Shown here: positions 1-5,773 of the stretch, piece by piece
How positions within the stretch are numbered: the first letter of the stretch is position 1
Layout of the letters: every line of letters begins with the position of its first letter
Assembly: GCA_023266715.1 (NCBI GenBank)
Contig: JAHFPK010000035.1
Span: forward strand, 1 to 15,696
DNA from: Hyphomicrobiales bacterium
GTDB taxonomy: Bacteria; Pseudomonadota; Alphaproteobacteria; Rhizobiales; Aestuariivirgaceae
Direction: 5' to 3'
DNA length: 15,696 nucleotides
Made by a program: the position numbers and the translations under genes
The notes under the pieces: model-generated
The model's database searches: none
Seen by the model: only the letters and a program-made list of their open reading frames with translations
Told to the model about the DNA's origin: nothing

Positions 1-303
1 GCGATCAACCGGTTTCTCGAAGACCACAACACCAAATCAAAGCCCTTCATTTGGAAGGCCGATCCGGATAAAATCATCGCCTCCGTCAAACGAGGGCACC
101 AAATGTTAGATTCTATCCACCAGCGGCAAACACCAGACACCGTGCGATCTAGGGCTCTGCAAGCACCAGCCGGATGGCAAAAACCGCCGCAAAAGCGTGG
201 ACGCAGGCTTCGCGTCATCCGCCGGACGACACGACCGGCATTCTTGCGAGAGCTTGCGTCCACGCAACCCTTCGCTTCTTTCTACCCTCCGGAAACGGCA
301 TAA
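1..303 (+). CDS. IS630-family transposase, C-terminal fragment (5' end outside window), stop apparently lost
   Basis: The open frame entering the window in frame 1 encodes the C-terminal end of an IS630-type (DDE) transposase. The stretches RFLEDHNTKSKPFIWKADP and DKIIASVKRGHQMLDSIH (codons 4-40) match the conserved end of this family. IS630 transposases normally stop directly after the DSIH residues. Here the next codon (121-123) is CAG, one base from TAG, and translation continues for another 60 codons of arginine/proline-rich, non-conserved sequence to a TAA at 301-303. I infer a decayed or stop-lost copy; whether the upstream part is intact cannot be seen. The element's terminal inverted repeat was not identified. 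Family call is fairly sure, functional state is not. Confidence 0.75.
   Translation, partial: AINRFLEDHNTKSKPFIWKADPDKIIASVKRGHQMLDSIHQRQTPDTVRSRALQAPAGWQKPPQKRGRRLRVIRRTTRPAFLRELASTQPFASFYPPETA
195..265. repeat. Inverted repeat / potential stem-loop in GC-rich stretch
   Basis: An 11-base perfect inverted repeat, GCGTGGACGCA (195-205) and TGCGTCCACGC (255-265), encloses about 49 bases. The pairing extends inward imperfectly to about 20 bases per arm (195-214 with 246-265). It lies inside the readthrough extension of the transposase frame and may be an intergenic palindromic element unrelated to the transposase. No function is assigned. Confidence 0.5.
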
Positions 304-368
304 CCGTTTTCACCCCGGGCGAAGCCGTGGGCGAAGCTTTGCCCAACGCTCATTGAAAAGTGAATCTG

Positions 369-430
369 AATTTCCCGCCCCCAGAAAGGGGGAGGTCGGC
401 ACGGGCCATGCGCCGGGTGGGGGTTGATCG
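369..430 (+). repeat. GC-rich intergenic palindromic element, copy 1
   Basis: This stretch contains a perfect 5-base-pair hairpin, CCCCC-AGAAA-GGGGG (378-392), followed by GGAGGTCGGCACGG and GCGCCGGGTGGGGG. Elements of this composition (a C-run/G-run hairpin followed by a GGGTGGGGG tail) are scattered in intergenic regions of Hyphomicrobiales genomes. A related copy in reverse orientation lies at 472-518. Assignment as a dispersed repeat rests on the local pair and on general knowledge of such elements, since other copies in the genome cannot be seen. Confidence 0.55.
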
Positions 431-471
431 CTCTGGCCCAAATCACCTTGATAACGCAACACATGGTGTCG

Positions 472-518
472 ACGAAGTGATCCCCACCTTGATCCTCCCC
501 TTTCCAAGGAGAGGAAAT
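472..518 (-). repeat. GC-rich intergenic palindromic element, copy 2; possible 3' hairpin of the pnt operon
   Basis: Read on the minus strand, this stretch shares ATTTCC, GAAAGGGGAGG and GGTGGGGATC with copy 1, but lacks its middle. It forms a hairpin at 493-515 (TCCTCCCCTT, loop TCC, AAGGAGAGGA), with 10-base arms and one mismatch. The hairpin begins about 20 bases beyond the pntB stop codon, so it would sit at the 3' end of the pnt operon transcript. It could act as a terminator or a decay barrier. There is no clear U-run after it, so termination is only a suggestion. Confidence 0.5.
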
Positions 519-535
519 GAAGGGAGAGGTATCCC

Positions 536-1933
536 TCACATCCCCTTGACGATCTGCTCCGTCATTTTCTTGGCATCACCGAACAGCATCATCGTGTTGT
601 CACGCCAGAACAGGGGGTTGTCCACGCCGGCATAGCCTGACGCCATGCCGCGCTTGATGAACATCACGGTGTTGGCCTTCCACACTTCGAGGACCGGCAT
701 GCCATAGATCGGCGATTTCGGATCATCCTTGGCGGAAGGATTGGTCACGTCATTGGCCCCAATCACGAAAGCTACGTCGGTTTGGGCGAATTCCGAGTTG
801 ATGTCATCGAGTTCAAACACTTCATCGTAAGGCACATTCGCTTCCGCCAGCAGCACATTCATGTGGCCGGGCATGCGGCCTGCAACGGGATGAATGGCAT
901 ATTTCACGGTCACGCCCGCCTTCTTCAAATCATCCGCCATTTCACGCAAGGCGTGCTGAGCCTGGGCCACCGCCATACCATAACCCGGCACAATGATCAC
1001 TGAGCCGGCATTCTTGAGAATGAAGGCTGCATCATCGGCGGAGCCCTGCTTCACCGGACGCGTTTCCTTAGCTCCCGCCGCAGCGCCCGATGTTTCGCCC
1101 CCAAAACCGCCAAGAATGACAGAGATGAAAGAACGGTTCATGCCTTTGCACATGATGTAGGAAAGAATGGCACCGGAGGAGCCCACCAGCGCACCGGTGA
1201 TAATCAAAGCTGTGTTGGCCAGCGTGAAGCCGATGCCCGCAGCCGCCCAGCCCGAATAGGAATTGAGCATCGAGATCACCACCGGCATGTCGGCACCACC
1301 GATCGGGATGATCAGCAGGAAGCCCAACGCAAGACTGATGGCAACAATCAGCCAGAAATCTAGGGGGCTTTGCGTGGCAAAGAATCCAAAAGTGAAGAAC
1401 AGCAAGGCAAGGCCAAGGGCAATGTTGATGTAATGCCGGAACGGCAGCATGATGGGAGCTCCGCTCATGCGGCCATCAAGTTTCAAAAATGCAATGATGG
1501 AGCCCGTGAATGTGACCGCGCCAATGGCCGCACCTAGGGCCATTTCAATCCGGCTCTGCCCATGGATTTCGCCGCCGCTCGCAATGCCAAAGGCATCGGG
1601 CGCTTTGAAAGCCGCCGCCGCCACAAAAACCGCAGCCAGTCCCACGAGCGAGTGGAAGGCCGCGACAAGCTGCGGCATCGCTGTCATCGCAATGCGCCGT
1701 GCCGTGAACGCACCAATGCTGCCACCAATGGCAATGCCACCAATGATCAACCCCCACACCAGCGGATTAGTAGGCGCTGCGATGGCCAAGGTGGTGAGAA
1801 TGGCAATGGCCATGCCCGCCATGCCATAGGTATTGCCGGCCCGCGAAGATTCAGGGCTGGATAACCCGCGAAGCGCCATGATGAACATGGCGCCGGCCAC
1901 GAGATAGAGAAGGGCGGCGAAACTGGCTGACAT
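536..1933 (-). CDS. pntB: NAD(P) transhydrogenase subunit beta (PntB)
   Basis: This 465-residue inner-membrane subunit of the proton-translocating transhydrogenase couples hydride transfer from NADH to NADP+ to inward proton flow, supplying NADPH. The N-terminal ~270 residues are a series of hydrophobic helices (domain II) with the proton-channel histidine in FHSLVG (His94, matching E. coli beta His91) and the conserved GADMPVVISMLNSYSGWAAAG block at 213-233, split here as GADMPVVI and SMLNSYSGWAAAG. The soluble C-terminal NADP(H)-binding domain III starts near residue 300. It shows GYGMAVAQAQ (317-326), HPVAGRMPGHMNVLLAEANV (348-367), GANDVTNP (392-399) and KRGMASGYAGVDNP (427-440). Length is normal. 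Its ATG directly abuts the TAG of the preceding alpha-2 gene, so translation is probably coupled. Confidence 0.97.
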   Translation of the reverse strand: MSASFAALLYLVAGAMFIMALRGLSSPESSRAGNTYGMAGMAIAILTTLAIAAPTNPLVWGLIIGGIAIGGSIGAFTARRIAMTAMPQLVAAFHSLVGLAAVFVAAAAFKAPDAFGIASGGEIHGQSRIEMALGAAIGAVTFTGSIIAFLKLDGRMSGAPIMLPFRHYINIALGLALLFFTFGFFATQSPLDFWLIVAISLALGFLLIIPIGGADMPVVISMLNSYSGWAAAGIGFTLANTALIITGALVGSSGAILSYIMCKGMNRSFISVILGGFGGETSGAAAGAKETRPVKQGSADDAAFILKNAGSVIIVPGYGMAVAQAQHALREMADDLKKAGVTVKYAIHPVAGRMPGHMNVLLAEANVPYDEVFELDDINSEFAQTDVAFVIGANDVTNPSAKDDPKSPIYGMPVLEVWKANTVMFIKRGMASGYAGVDNPLFWRDNTMMLFGDAKKMTEQIVKGM

Positions 1934-2251
1934 CTATTTGCCCTTCTTCTTGTACATGGCCAGCATGCGGCTGGTGACGAGGAAGCCACCGAAAATATTC
2001 ACGCTCGCCAGGATGAGCGCCAGAAAGCCAAAGACCATGGCGATGATGGAACCCGAGGCGATGGCCCCTGCCCCAACGGCCAGCAATGCGCCAACAACGA
2101 TGACAGAGGAGATCGCGTTCGTCACCGACATCAGCGGCGTATGCAGCGCGGGCGTCACATTCCACACGACATAATAACCAACGAAAACTGCGAGAACAAA
2201 TATTCCAAGCAGAGAAACGAAGGGATCAACGGTTTGGGCAATCTGTTCCAT
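1934..2251 (-). CDS. pntAB: NAD(P) transhydrogenase subunit alpha-2, membrane part (PntAB)
   Basis: This 105-residue protein has three hydrophobic segments: SLLGIFVLAVFVGYYVVW, a central run from about SSVIVVGALLAVGAGAIASG, and AMVFGFLALILASVNIFGGF. A basic C-terminal end (MYKKKGK) follows. It is the separate membrane part (domain II) of the transhydrogenase alpha subunit, as in the three-subunit enzyme of Rhodospirillum rubrum. The open frame extends 33 codons upstream into pntA. The start at 2251 (MEQIAQTVDPF) is preferred because it falls 4 bases after the pntA stop and fits the family length. It lies between pntA and pntB in one operon. Confidence 0.95.
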   Translation of the reverse strand: MEQIAQTVDPFVSLLGIFVLAVFVGYYVVWNVTPALHTPLMSVTNAISSVIVVGALLAVGAGAIASGSIIAMVFGFLALILASVNIFGGFLVTSRMLAMYKKKGK

Positions 2252-2255
2252 GGAT

Positions 2256-3371
2256 TCAAGCCTTGTACATCGGGTGAACGAGCACGCCATCGCGGGCAAT
2301 GAGCGTGCCCTTGATGATTTCATCTTCATAATCAATCTTGAGGCTGCCATCGGGCTGGATCATCAGGTCCAAAAAGTTGGCCAGGTTCTTGGCAAACAAC
2401 GGCGAGGCATTGCCCGCAAGCTTGCCCGCCAGATTCACCGTCCCGATAATTGAAACACCCTTGTGTTCAACGATCTGATCGGGCTTCGATAATGGACAAT
2501 TGCCGCCACGCTCAACCGCGAGATCAACAATCACCGAACCGGATTTCATGCTCTCAACCATGTCCTTGGTAACCAGCACCGGCGCGGGTCTTCCCGGAAT
2601 AAGCGCCGTGGTAATCACAATATCCTGGCCCTTGATATGTTCAGCGACGAGAGCTGCTTGTTTCGCTTTGTCCTCAGCAGACAATTCCTTGGCGTAACCG
2701 CCTGCCGTTGCCGCATCGGCCACATCGGCAAAAACAAATTTGGCGCCCAGACTCTTCACCTGTTCTTCAGTGGCTTTGCGAACATCTGTCGCTGAAACAA
2801 TGGCCCCCAGGCGCCGCGCCGTGGCAATCGCCTGCAACCCCGCAACGCCCACACCCATGATGAATACTTTTGCAGGAGGAACCGTGCCCGCCGCCGTCAT
2901 CATCATCGGAAAAGCCCGGCCGAATTGGGCCGCTGCATCGATCACAGCCTTGTAGCCTGCGAGATTGGACTGGGAAGACAGGATATCCATGGATTGGGCG
3001 CGGGAAATGCGCGGCATCAATTCCATGGCAAAAAAAGACTGGCCCGATTTGGCAAGAGTCTCAAGACCCTTGCGCTCGCCATAAGGATCAAGCCCAGCAG
3101 CCACAACCGCACCCTTTTTCAGATTTTTGAGAGTGGCATCGGAAGGTCGGCGCACCGCCAAAACCACATCGGCGTCCTTGAGGCCCGCATCAGATTTTAT
3201 GATACTGGCACCGGCGCTTGCAAAAGCATCGTCGGAAATATGTGCTCCATCGCCAGCACCCGACTGCACGGCAACGGCAAGCCCCTTTTTCACGTACGCC
3301 TTGACCGTATCCGGACTCGCCGAAACGCGGCGCTCTCCGGGACTCGTTTCAGAAAGAACCGCAATTTTCAT
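2256..3371 (-). CDS. pntA: NAD(P) transhydrogenase subunit alpha-1, NAD(H)-binding part (PntAA)
   Basis: This 371-residue soluble domain I binds NAD(H) and passes hydride to NADP+ on the beta subunit. It opens with the family start MKIAVLSETSPGERRVSASP. It carries RAQSMDILSSQSNLAGYKAV (124-143), which includes the conserved RxxxxD and glutamine region at the hydride-transfer site. The Rossmann motif GVGVAGLQAIATARRLGA spans 173-190 and TDVRKATEEQ follows at 195-204. It stops where domain I ends, which makes this the split-alpha form; E. coli PntA is a fused protein of about 510 residues. It begins 11 bases after the oxidase-IV-like gene ends, with AGGCAG upstream as a modest ribosome binding site. 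Confidence 0.96.
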   Translation of the reverse strand: MKIAVLSETSPGERRVSASPDTVKAYVKKGLAVAVQSGAGDGAHISDDAFASAGASIIKSDAGLKDADVVLAVRRPSDATLKNLKKGAVVAAGLDPYGERKGLETLAKSGQSFFAMELMPRISRAQSMDILSSQSNLAGYKAVIDAAAQFGRAFPMMMTAAGTVPPAKVFIMGVGVAGLQAIATARRLGAIVSATDVRKATEEQVKSLGAKFVFADVADAATAGGYAKELSAEDKAKQAALVAEHIKGQDIVITTALIPGRPAPVLVTKDMVESMKSGSVIVDLAVERGGNCPLSKPDQIVEHKGVSIIGTVNLAGKLAGNASPLFAKNLANFLDLMIQPDGSLKIDYEDEIIKGTLIARDGVLVHPMYKA

Positions 3372-3382
3372 CTATCTGCCTG

Positions 3383-3670
3383 TTATGAAACGCTTATGGC
3401 GCTGATCAGCCCAAACAACACCAGTACTCCCAGCGAGCGGAACCACCTATCACCCGCGCGCACGTCAATCACCACCGTCACAATCCCCAGGATCAGTCCG
3501 GCAAAACCGGTAAAAACATTGAACTTGTGGGCAAAACGGAAGTCCACCAAGGCCACCAGCACAAATCCGCAGATCAGGGAAAGCGCGATCGAACCCTTAA
3601 TGAAAGCACTATAGGTGCTGCGATGGGCTTCCATATCCTGTGTATGATTGCCGGAAGAATGATCAGCCAT
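3383..3670 (-). CDS. Small membrane protein of the aa3-type cytochrome c oxidase subunit IV family, first gene of the pnt operon
   Basis: This 95-residue protein has a hydrophilic N-terminus (MADHSSGNHTQDMEAHRSTY) followed by hydrophobic segments at about 24-41, 53-69 and 79-94. The DMEAHRSTYSAFIKGS stretch (12-27) matches the bacterial aa3 oxidase subunit IV family, whose members are short proteins with an AHxxTYxxF motif before a membrane helix. A longer frame starts at 3742. The ATG at 3668-3670 is chosen because GAGGGG lies about 10 bases upstream and the family motif begins soon after. It is first in an operon with the three transhydrogenase genes, an arrangement I recall from other Hyphomicrobiales. 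A role in oxidase assembly or in the transhydrogenase is inference. Confidence 0.8.
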   Translation of the reverse strand: MADHSSGNHTQDMEAHRSTYSAFIKGSIALSLICGFVLVALVDFRFAHKFNVFTGFAGLILGIVTVVIDVRAGDRWFRSLGVLVLFGLISAISVS

Positions 3671-3777
3671 TTTTGAAGTCCCCTCGAACATCATTGAATC
3701 TCTGGATGATGTGTAGCTAAGCCCGCAACGCCCCGCAAGCATCTCACATCAGCGCGGCGATGAGTCACGCAACATGG

Positions 3778-3793
3778 GCAAATTGTAATTTGC
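3778..3793. promoter_or_regulatory. Perfect palindrome and GCA-rich stretch upstream of the patatin gene; candidate operator
   Basis: GCAAATT-GT-AATTTGC is a perfect 7-base inverted repeat with a 2-base centre, located 64 bases before the patatin ATG. It is followed by a TGC/GCA-rich run (3791-3815, including TGCTGCAACGCA at 3803-3814). Possible -10 hexamers are TATACT (3819-3824) and TATAAA (3832-3837), but no well-spaced -35 was found. PhaR-type polyhydroxybutyrate regulators are known to favour TGC/GCA-rich sites, so a link to the downstream 3-hydroxybutyrate dehydrogenase is conceivable but unproven. Confidence 0.35.
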
Positions 3794-3856
3794 AATCCGC
3801 AATGCTGCAACGCAACATTATACTAATAGCCTATAAACAAAGCGAAATTTCCTGAA

Positions 3857-4963
3857 ATGAATCTGGAAAACGAAAAGCGAATTTTGGTCTTGCAAGGTGG
3901 TGGCGCCCTTGGTGCCTATCAGGCAGGTGCCTATGAGGGACTGGCTGCTGCGGGCCAGGAGCCGGATTGGGTAGCCGGCATTTCAATTGGTGCCGTCAAC
4001 GCGGCGCTGATTGCCGGAAACAAACCTGAAAACCGCGTGAAGCGGCTTCGCAGTTTCTGGGAAAAAGTTTCATCCGGCTTGCAAGGTTCATCCTTCCTGC
4101 CGGGAAACCACGGACGCACACTCTTTCACGAAACGAGCAGCTGGCTTACAACCCTCTTCGGCATACCGGGCTTTTTTACCCCGCGCTTTCCGCCGCCGAT
4201 TTTCGCCATGTCGGCAACCGCAGCCGCCTTGAGTTATTATGACACGGCCCCGTTGCGCGCGACTCTGACGGAATTGATAGATTTTGACCTGCTTAACCAT
4301 GACGGCATGCGCGTCAGTGTCGGAGCCGTCAACGTCGAGTCCGGAAACTTCCGGTATTTTGATACGCTCAAGGACAAGCTCAATCCCGACCATATCATGG
4401 CAAGCGGCGCACTGCCCCCTGGCTTTCCGCCTGTTGTCATCGATGGCCAGTCCTATTGGGATGGCGGCCTCGTTTCCAACACGCCGCTGCAATATGTCAT
4501 CGACGAAGCTCAACACGAGAGGAACCTATGCATCTTTCAGGTTGACCTGTTTCCTGCCCGTGGCGCTGTTCCAAAAACAATTCTCGAGGCTGCCGAACGC
4601 GAAAAGGAAATCCGCTATTCCAGCCGCACAAGATTTAACACCACCACCGCGCGGAATTTCCAGCGGCTCAGCAAAGCGGCCCGGCGCCTCGTTACAAAAC
4701 TGCCTGAATCATTGCGTGATGACCCCGACGCCAGAATTTTGCTGGAAAACAGTTGCGATGCAGCCGTTACGGTGATGCACTTGATCAACCGCCCGACGGA
4801 ATATGACTCACAATCCAAAGATTATGAATTCTCGCGGCTGAGCGTTGAGGAACATTGGGACGCCGGCCGCAAGGACGTTGAAGATTCACTTGCCCACCCC
4901 GACTGGCGCAATCGCAAAAGACCGCACGACGGCATGACAACCTTCGATCTGACCAGGAAATAA
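3857..4963 (+). CDS. Patatin-like phospholipase family protein with DUF3734 C-terminal domain
   Basis: This 368-residue protein is a predicted serine acyl-hydrolase. The patatin core shows the oxyanion-hole motif GGGALGAYQAG (14-24), the nucleophile elbow GISIG with Ser43, and the catalytic aspartate in WDGGL (Asp202). ASGALPPGFPPVVIDG lies just before it at 182-197. The C-terminal ~130 residues match the DUF3734 extension, with RTRFNTTTARNFQRLSK at 257-273, FSRLSVEEHWDAGRKD at 325-340 and a GMTTFDL ending. No signal peptide or membrane segment is evident, so it is probably cytoplasmic. The start has no strong Shine-Dalgarno sequence but gives the usual N-terminus. It ends 12 bases before 3-hydroxybutyrate dehydrogenase, whose AAGGAG site overlaps this gene's stop codon. 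An intracellular esterase or phospholipase role in polymer or lipid turnover is inferred from that pairing. Confidence 0.92.
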   Translation: MNLENEKRILVLQGGGALGAYQAGAYEGLAAAGQEPDWVAGISIGAVNAALIAGNKPENRVKRLRSFWEKVSSGLQGSSFLPGNHGRTLFHETSSWLTTLFGIPGFFTPRFPPPIFAMSATAAALSYYDTAPLRATLTELIDFDLLNHDGMRVSVGAVNVESGNFRYFDTLKDKLNPDHIMASGALPPGFPPVVIDGQSYWDGGLVSNTPLQYVIDEAQHERNLCIFQVDLFPARGAVPKTILEAAEREKEIRYSSRTRFNTTTARNFQRLSKAARRLVTKLPESLRDDPDARILLENSCDAAVTVMHLINRPTEYDSQSKDYEFSRLSVEEHWDAGRKDVEDSLAHPDWRNRKRPHDGMTTFDLTRK

Positions 4964-4975
4964 GGAGCACTGATT

Positions 4976-5758
4976 GTGAAACTTGCAAACAAAATTGCCC
5001 TCGTGACCGGCGCTGCCAGCGGCATTGGCAAAGCCATTGCCGAACGTTTTGTGATTGAAGGTGCCAATGTCGCTATTGCCGATCTCAATGTGGATGCAGC
5101 CAAAGCAGCGGCGTTGGAACTGAACACCAGAGGCCCGGGAAAGGCTATGGGCGTGGCAATGGATGTCACCAATGAAGCCGCCGTCAATGCAGGCGTTGCG
5201 GCCGTCGTTGCCGCCTGGGGCGGGGTTGATATCCTGGTCTCAAATGCCGGTATCCAGATTGTCCACAAGCTCGAAGACTATCCGTTTGAGGATTGGAAAA
5301 AAATGCTCGCAATCCACCTCGATGGCGCGTTTCTCACCTCCAAGGTCTGTTTGCCCCACATGTACGCCAAGGGCTCAGGTTCAATCATCTTCATGGGATC
5401 GGTGCATTCCAAGGAAGCATCGCCCTTGAAATCAGCTTACGTCACCGCAAAGCACGGACTCATCGGCCTTTCCAGGGTGATTGCGAAGGAAGGTGCTGAG
5501 CATGGTGTCCGTTCCAACGTCATCTGCCCCGGTTTTGTAAAAACTCCCCTGGTTGAAAAGCAAATTCCGGAACAGGCAAAAGCTCTCGGCATCTCGGAAG
5601 ACGAAGTGGTGAAAAAGATCATGCTGGGCGGCACCGTTGATCACGAATTCACGACCATCGAAGATGTGGCTGAAATCGCCTACCTGTTTGCCGCTTTCCC
5701 CACCAATGCGCTGACTGGCCAATCCCTTGTTGTGAGCCACGGCTGGTTCATGGAGTGA
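4976..5758 (+). CDS. bdhA: 3-hydroxybutyrate dehydrogenase (short-chain dehydrogenase)
   Basis: This 260-residue NAD-dependent enzyme interconverts (R)-3-hydroxybutyrate and acetoacetate, feeding the monomer of polyhydroxybutyrate into central metabolism. Short-chain dehydrogenase motifs are TGAASGIG (11-18), SNAGIQ (89-94), and catalytic Ser142, Tyr155 and Lys159. The context GSVHSKEASPLKSAYVTAKH (141-160) is typical of 3-hydroxybutyrate dehydrogenases. The substrate-side region ICPGFVKTPLVEKQIPEQA (183-201) and the ending LVVSHGWFME also fit this subfamily. It starts at GTG, with TAAGGAG about 7 bases upstream overlapping the patatin stop, so translational coupling is likely. Its TGA lies in one arm of a hairpin shared with convergent pepF. 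Confidence 0.93.
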   Translation: MKLANKIALVTGAASGIGKAIAERFVIEGANVAIADLNVDAAKAAALELNTRGPGKAMGVAMDVTNEAAVNAGVAAVVAAWGGVDILVSNAGIQIVHKLEDYPFEDWKKMLAIHLDGAFLTSKVCLPHMYAKGSGSIIFMGSVHSKEASPLKSAYVTAKHGLIGLSRVIAKEGAEHGVRSNVICPGFVKTPLVEKQIPEQAKALGISEDEVVKKIMLGGTVDHEFTTIEDVAEIAYLFAAFPTNALTGQSLVVSHGWFME

Positions 5759-5773
5759 AATAGAGGTTCACTC
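5753..5773. terminator. Hairpin spanning both stop codons of convergent bdhA and pepF
   Basis: GAGTGAA (5753-5759) pairs perfectly with TTCACTC (5767-5773) across a 7-base loop. Outer GG/CC pairing is possible with one bulged base. The TGA of bdhA lies in the left arm and the complementary TGA of pepF in the right arm. Only 9 bases separate the genes. No clear T-run follows on either strand, so factor-independent termination is doubtful and the label is tentative. Confidence 0.4.

Noticed and set aside
1449..1829. Plus-strand open frame of 126 codons opposite pntB
   Set aside because: It lies wholly within pntB, whose protein is conserved over this region. The Met/Ala/Pro-rich translation is a typical antisense shadow of GC-rich membrane-protein coding sequence.
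2252..2350. Upstream extension of the pntAB frame into pntA
   Set aside because: The extra 33 residues are Arg/Ser-rich and not part of the family. The ATG at 2251 gives the usual alpha-2 length.
2925..3614. Plus-strand open frame of 229 codons opposite pntA and the oxidase-IV-like gene
   Set aside because: It spans two well-supported minus-strand genes and their junction, resembles no family I know, and has no ribosome site.
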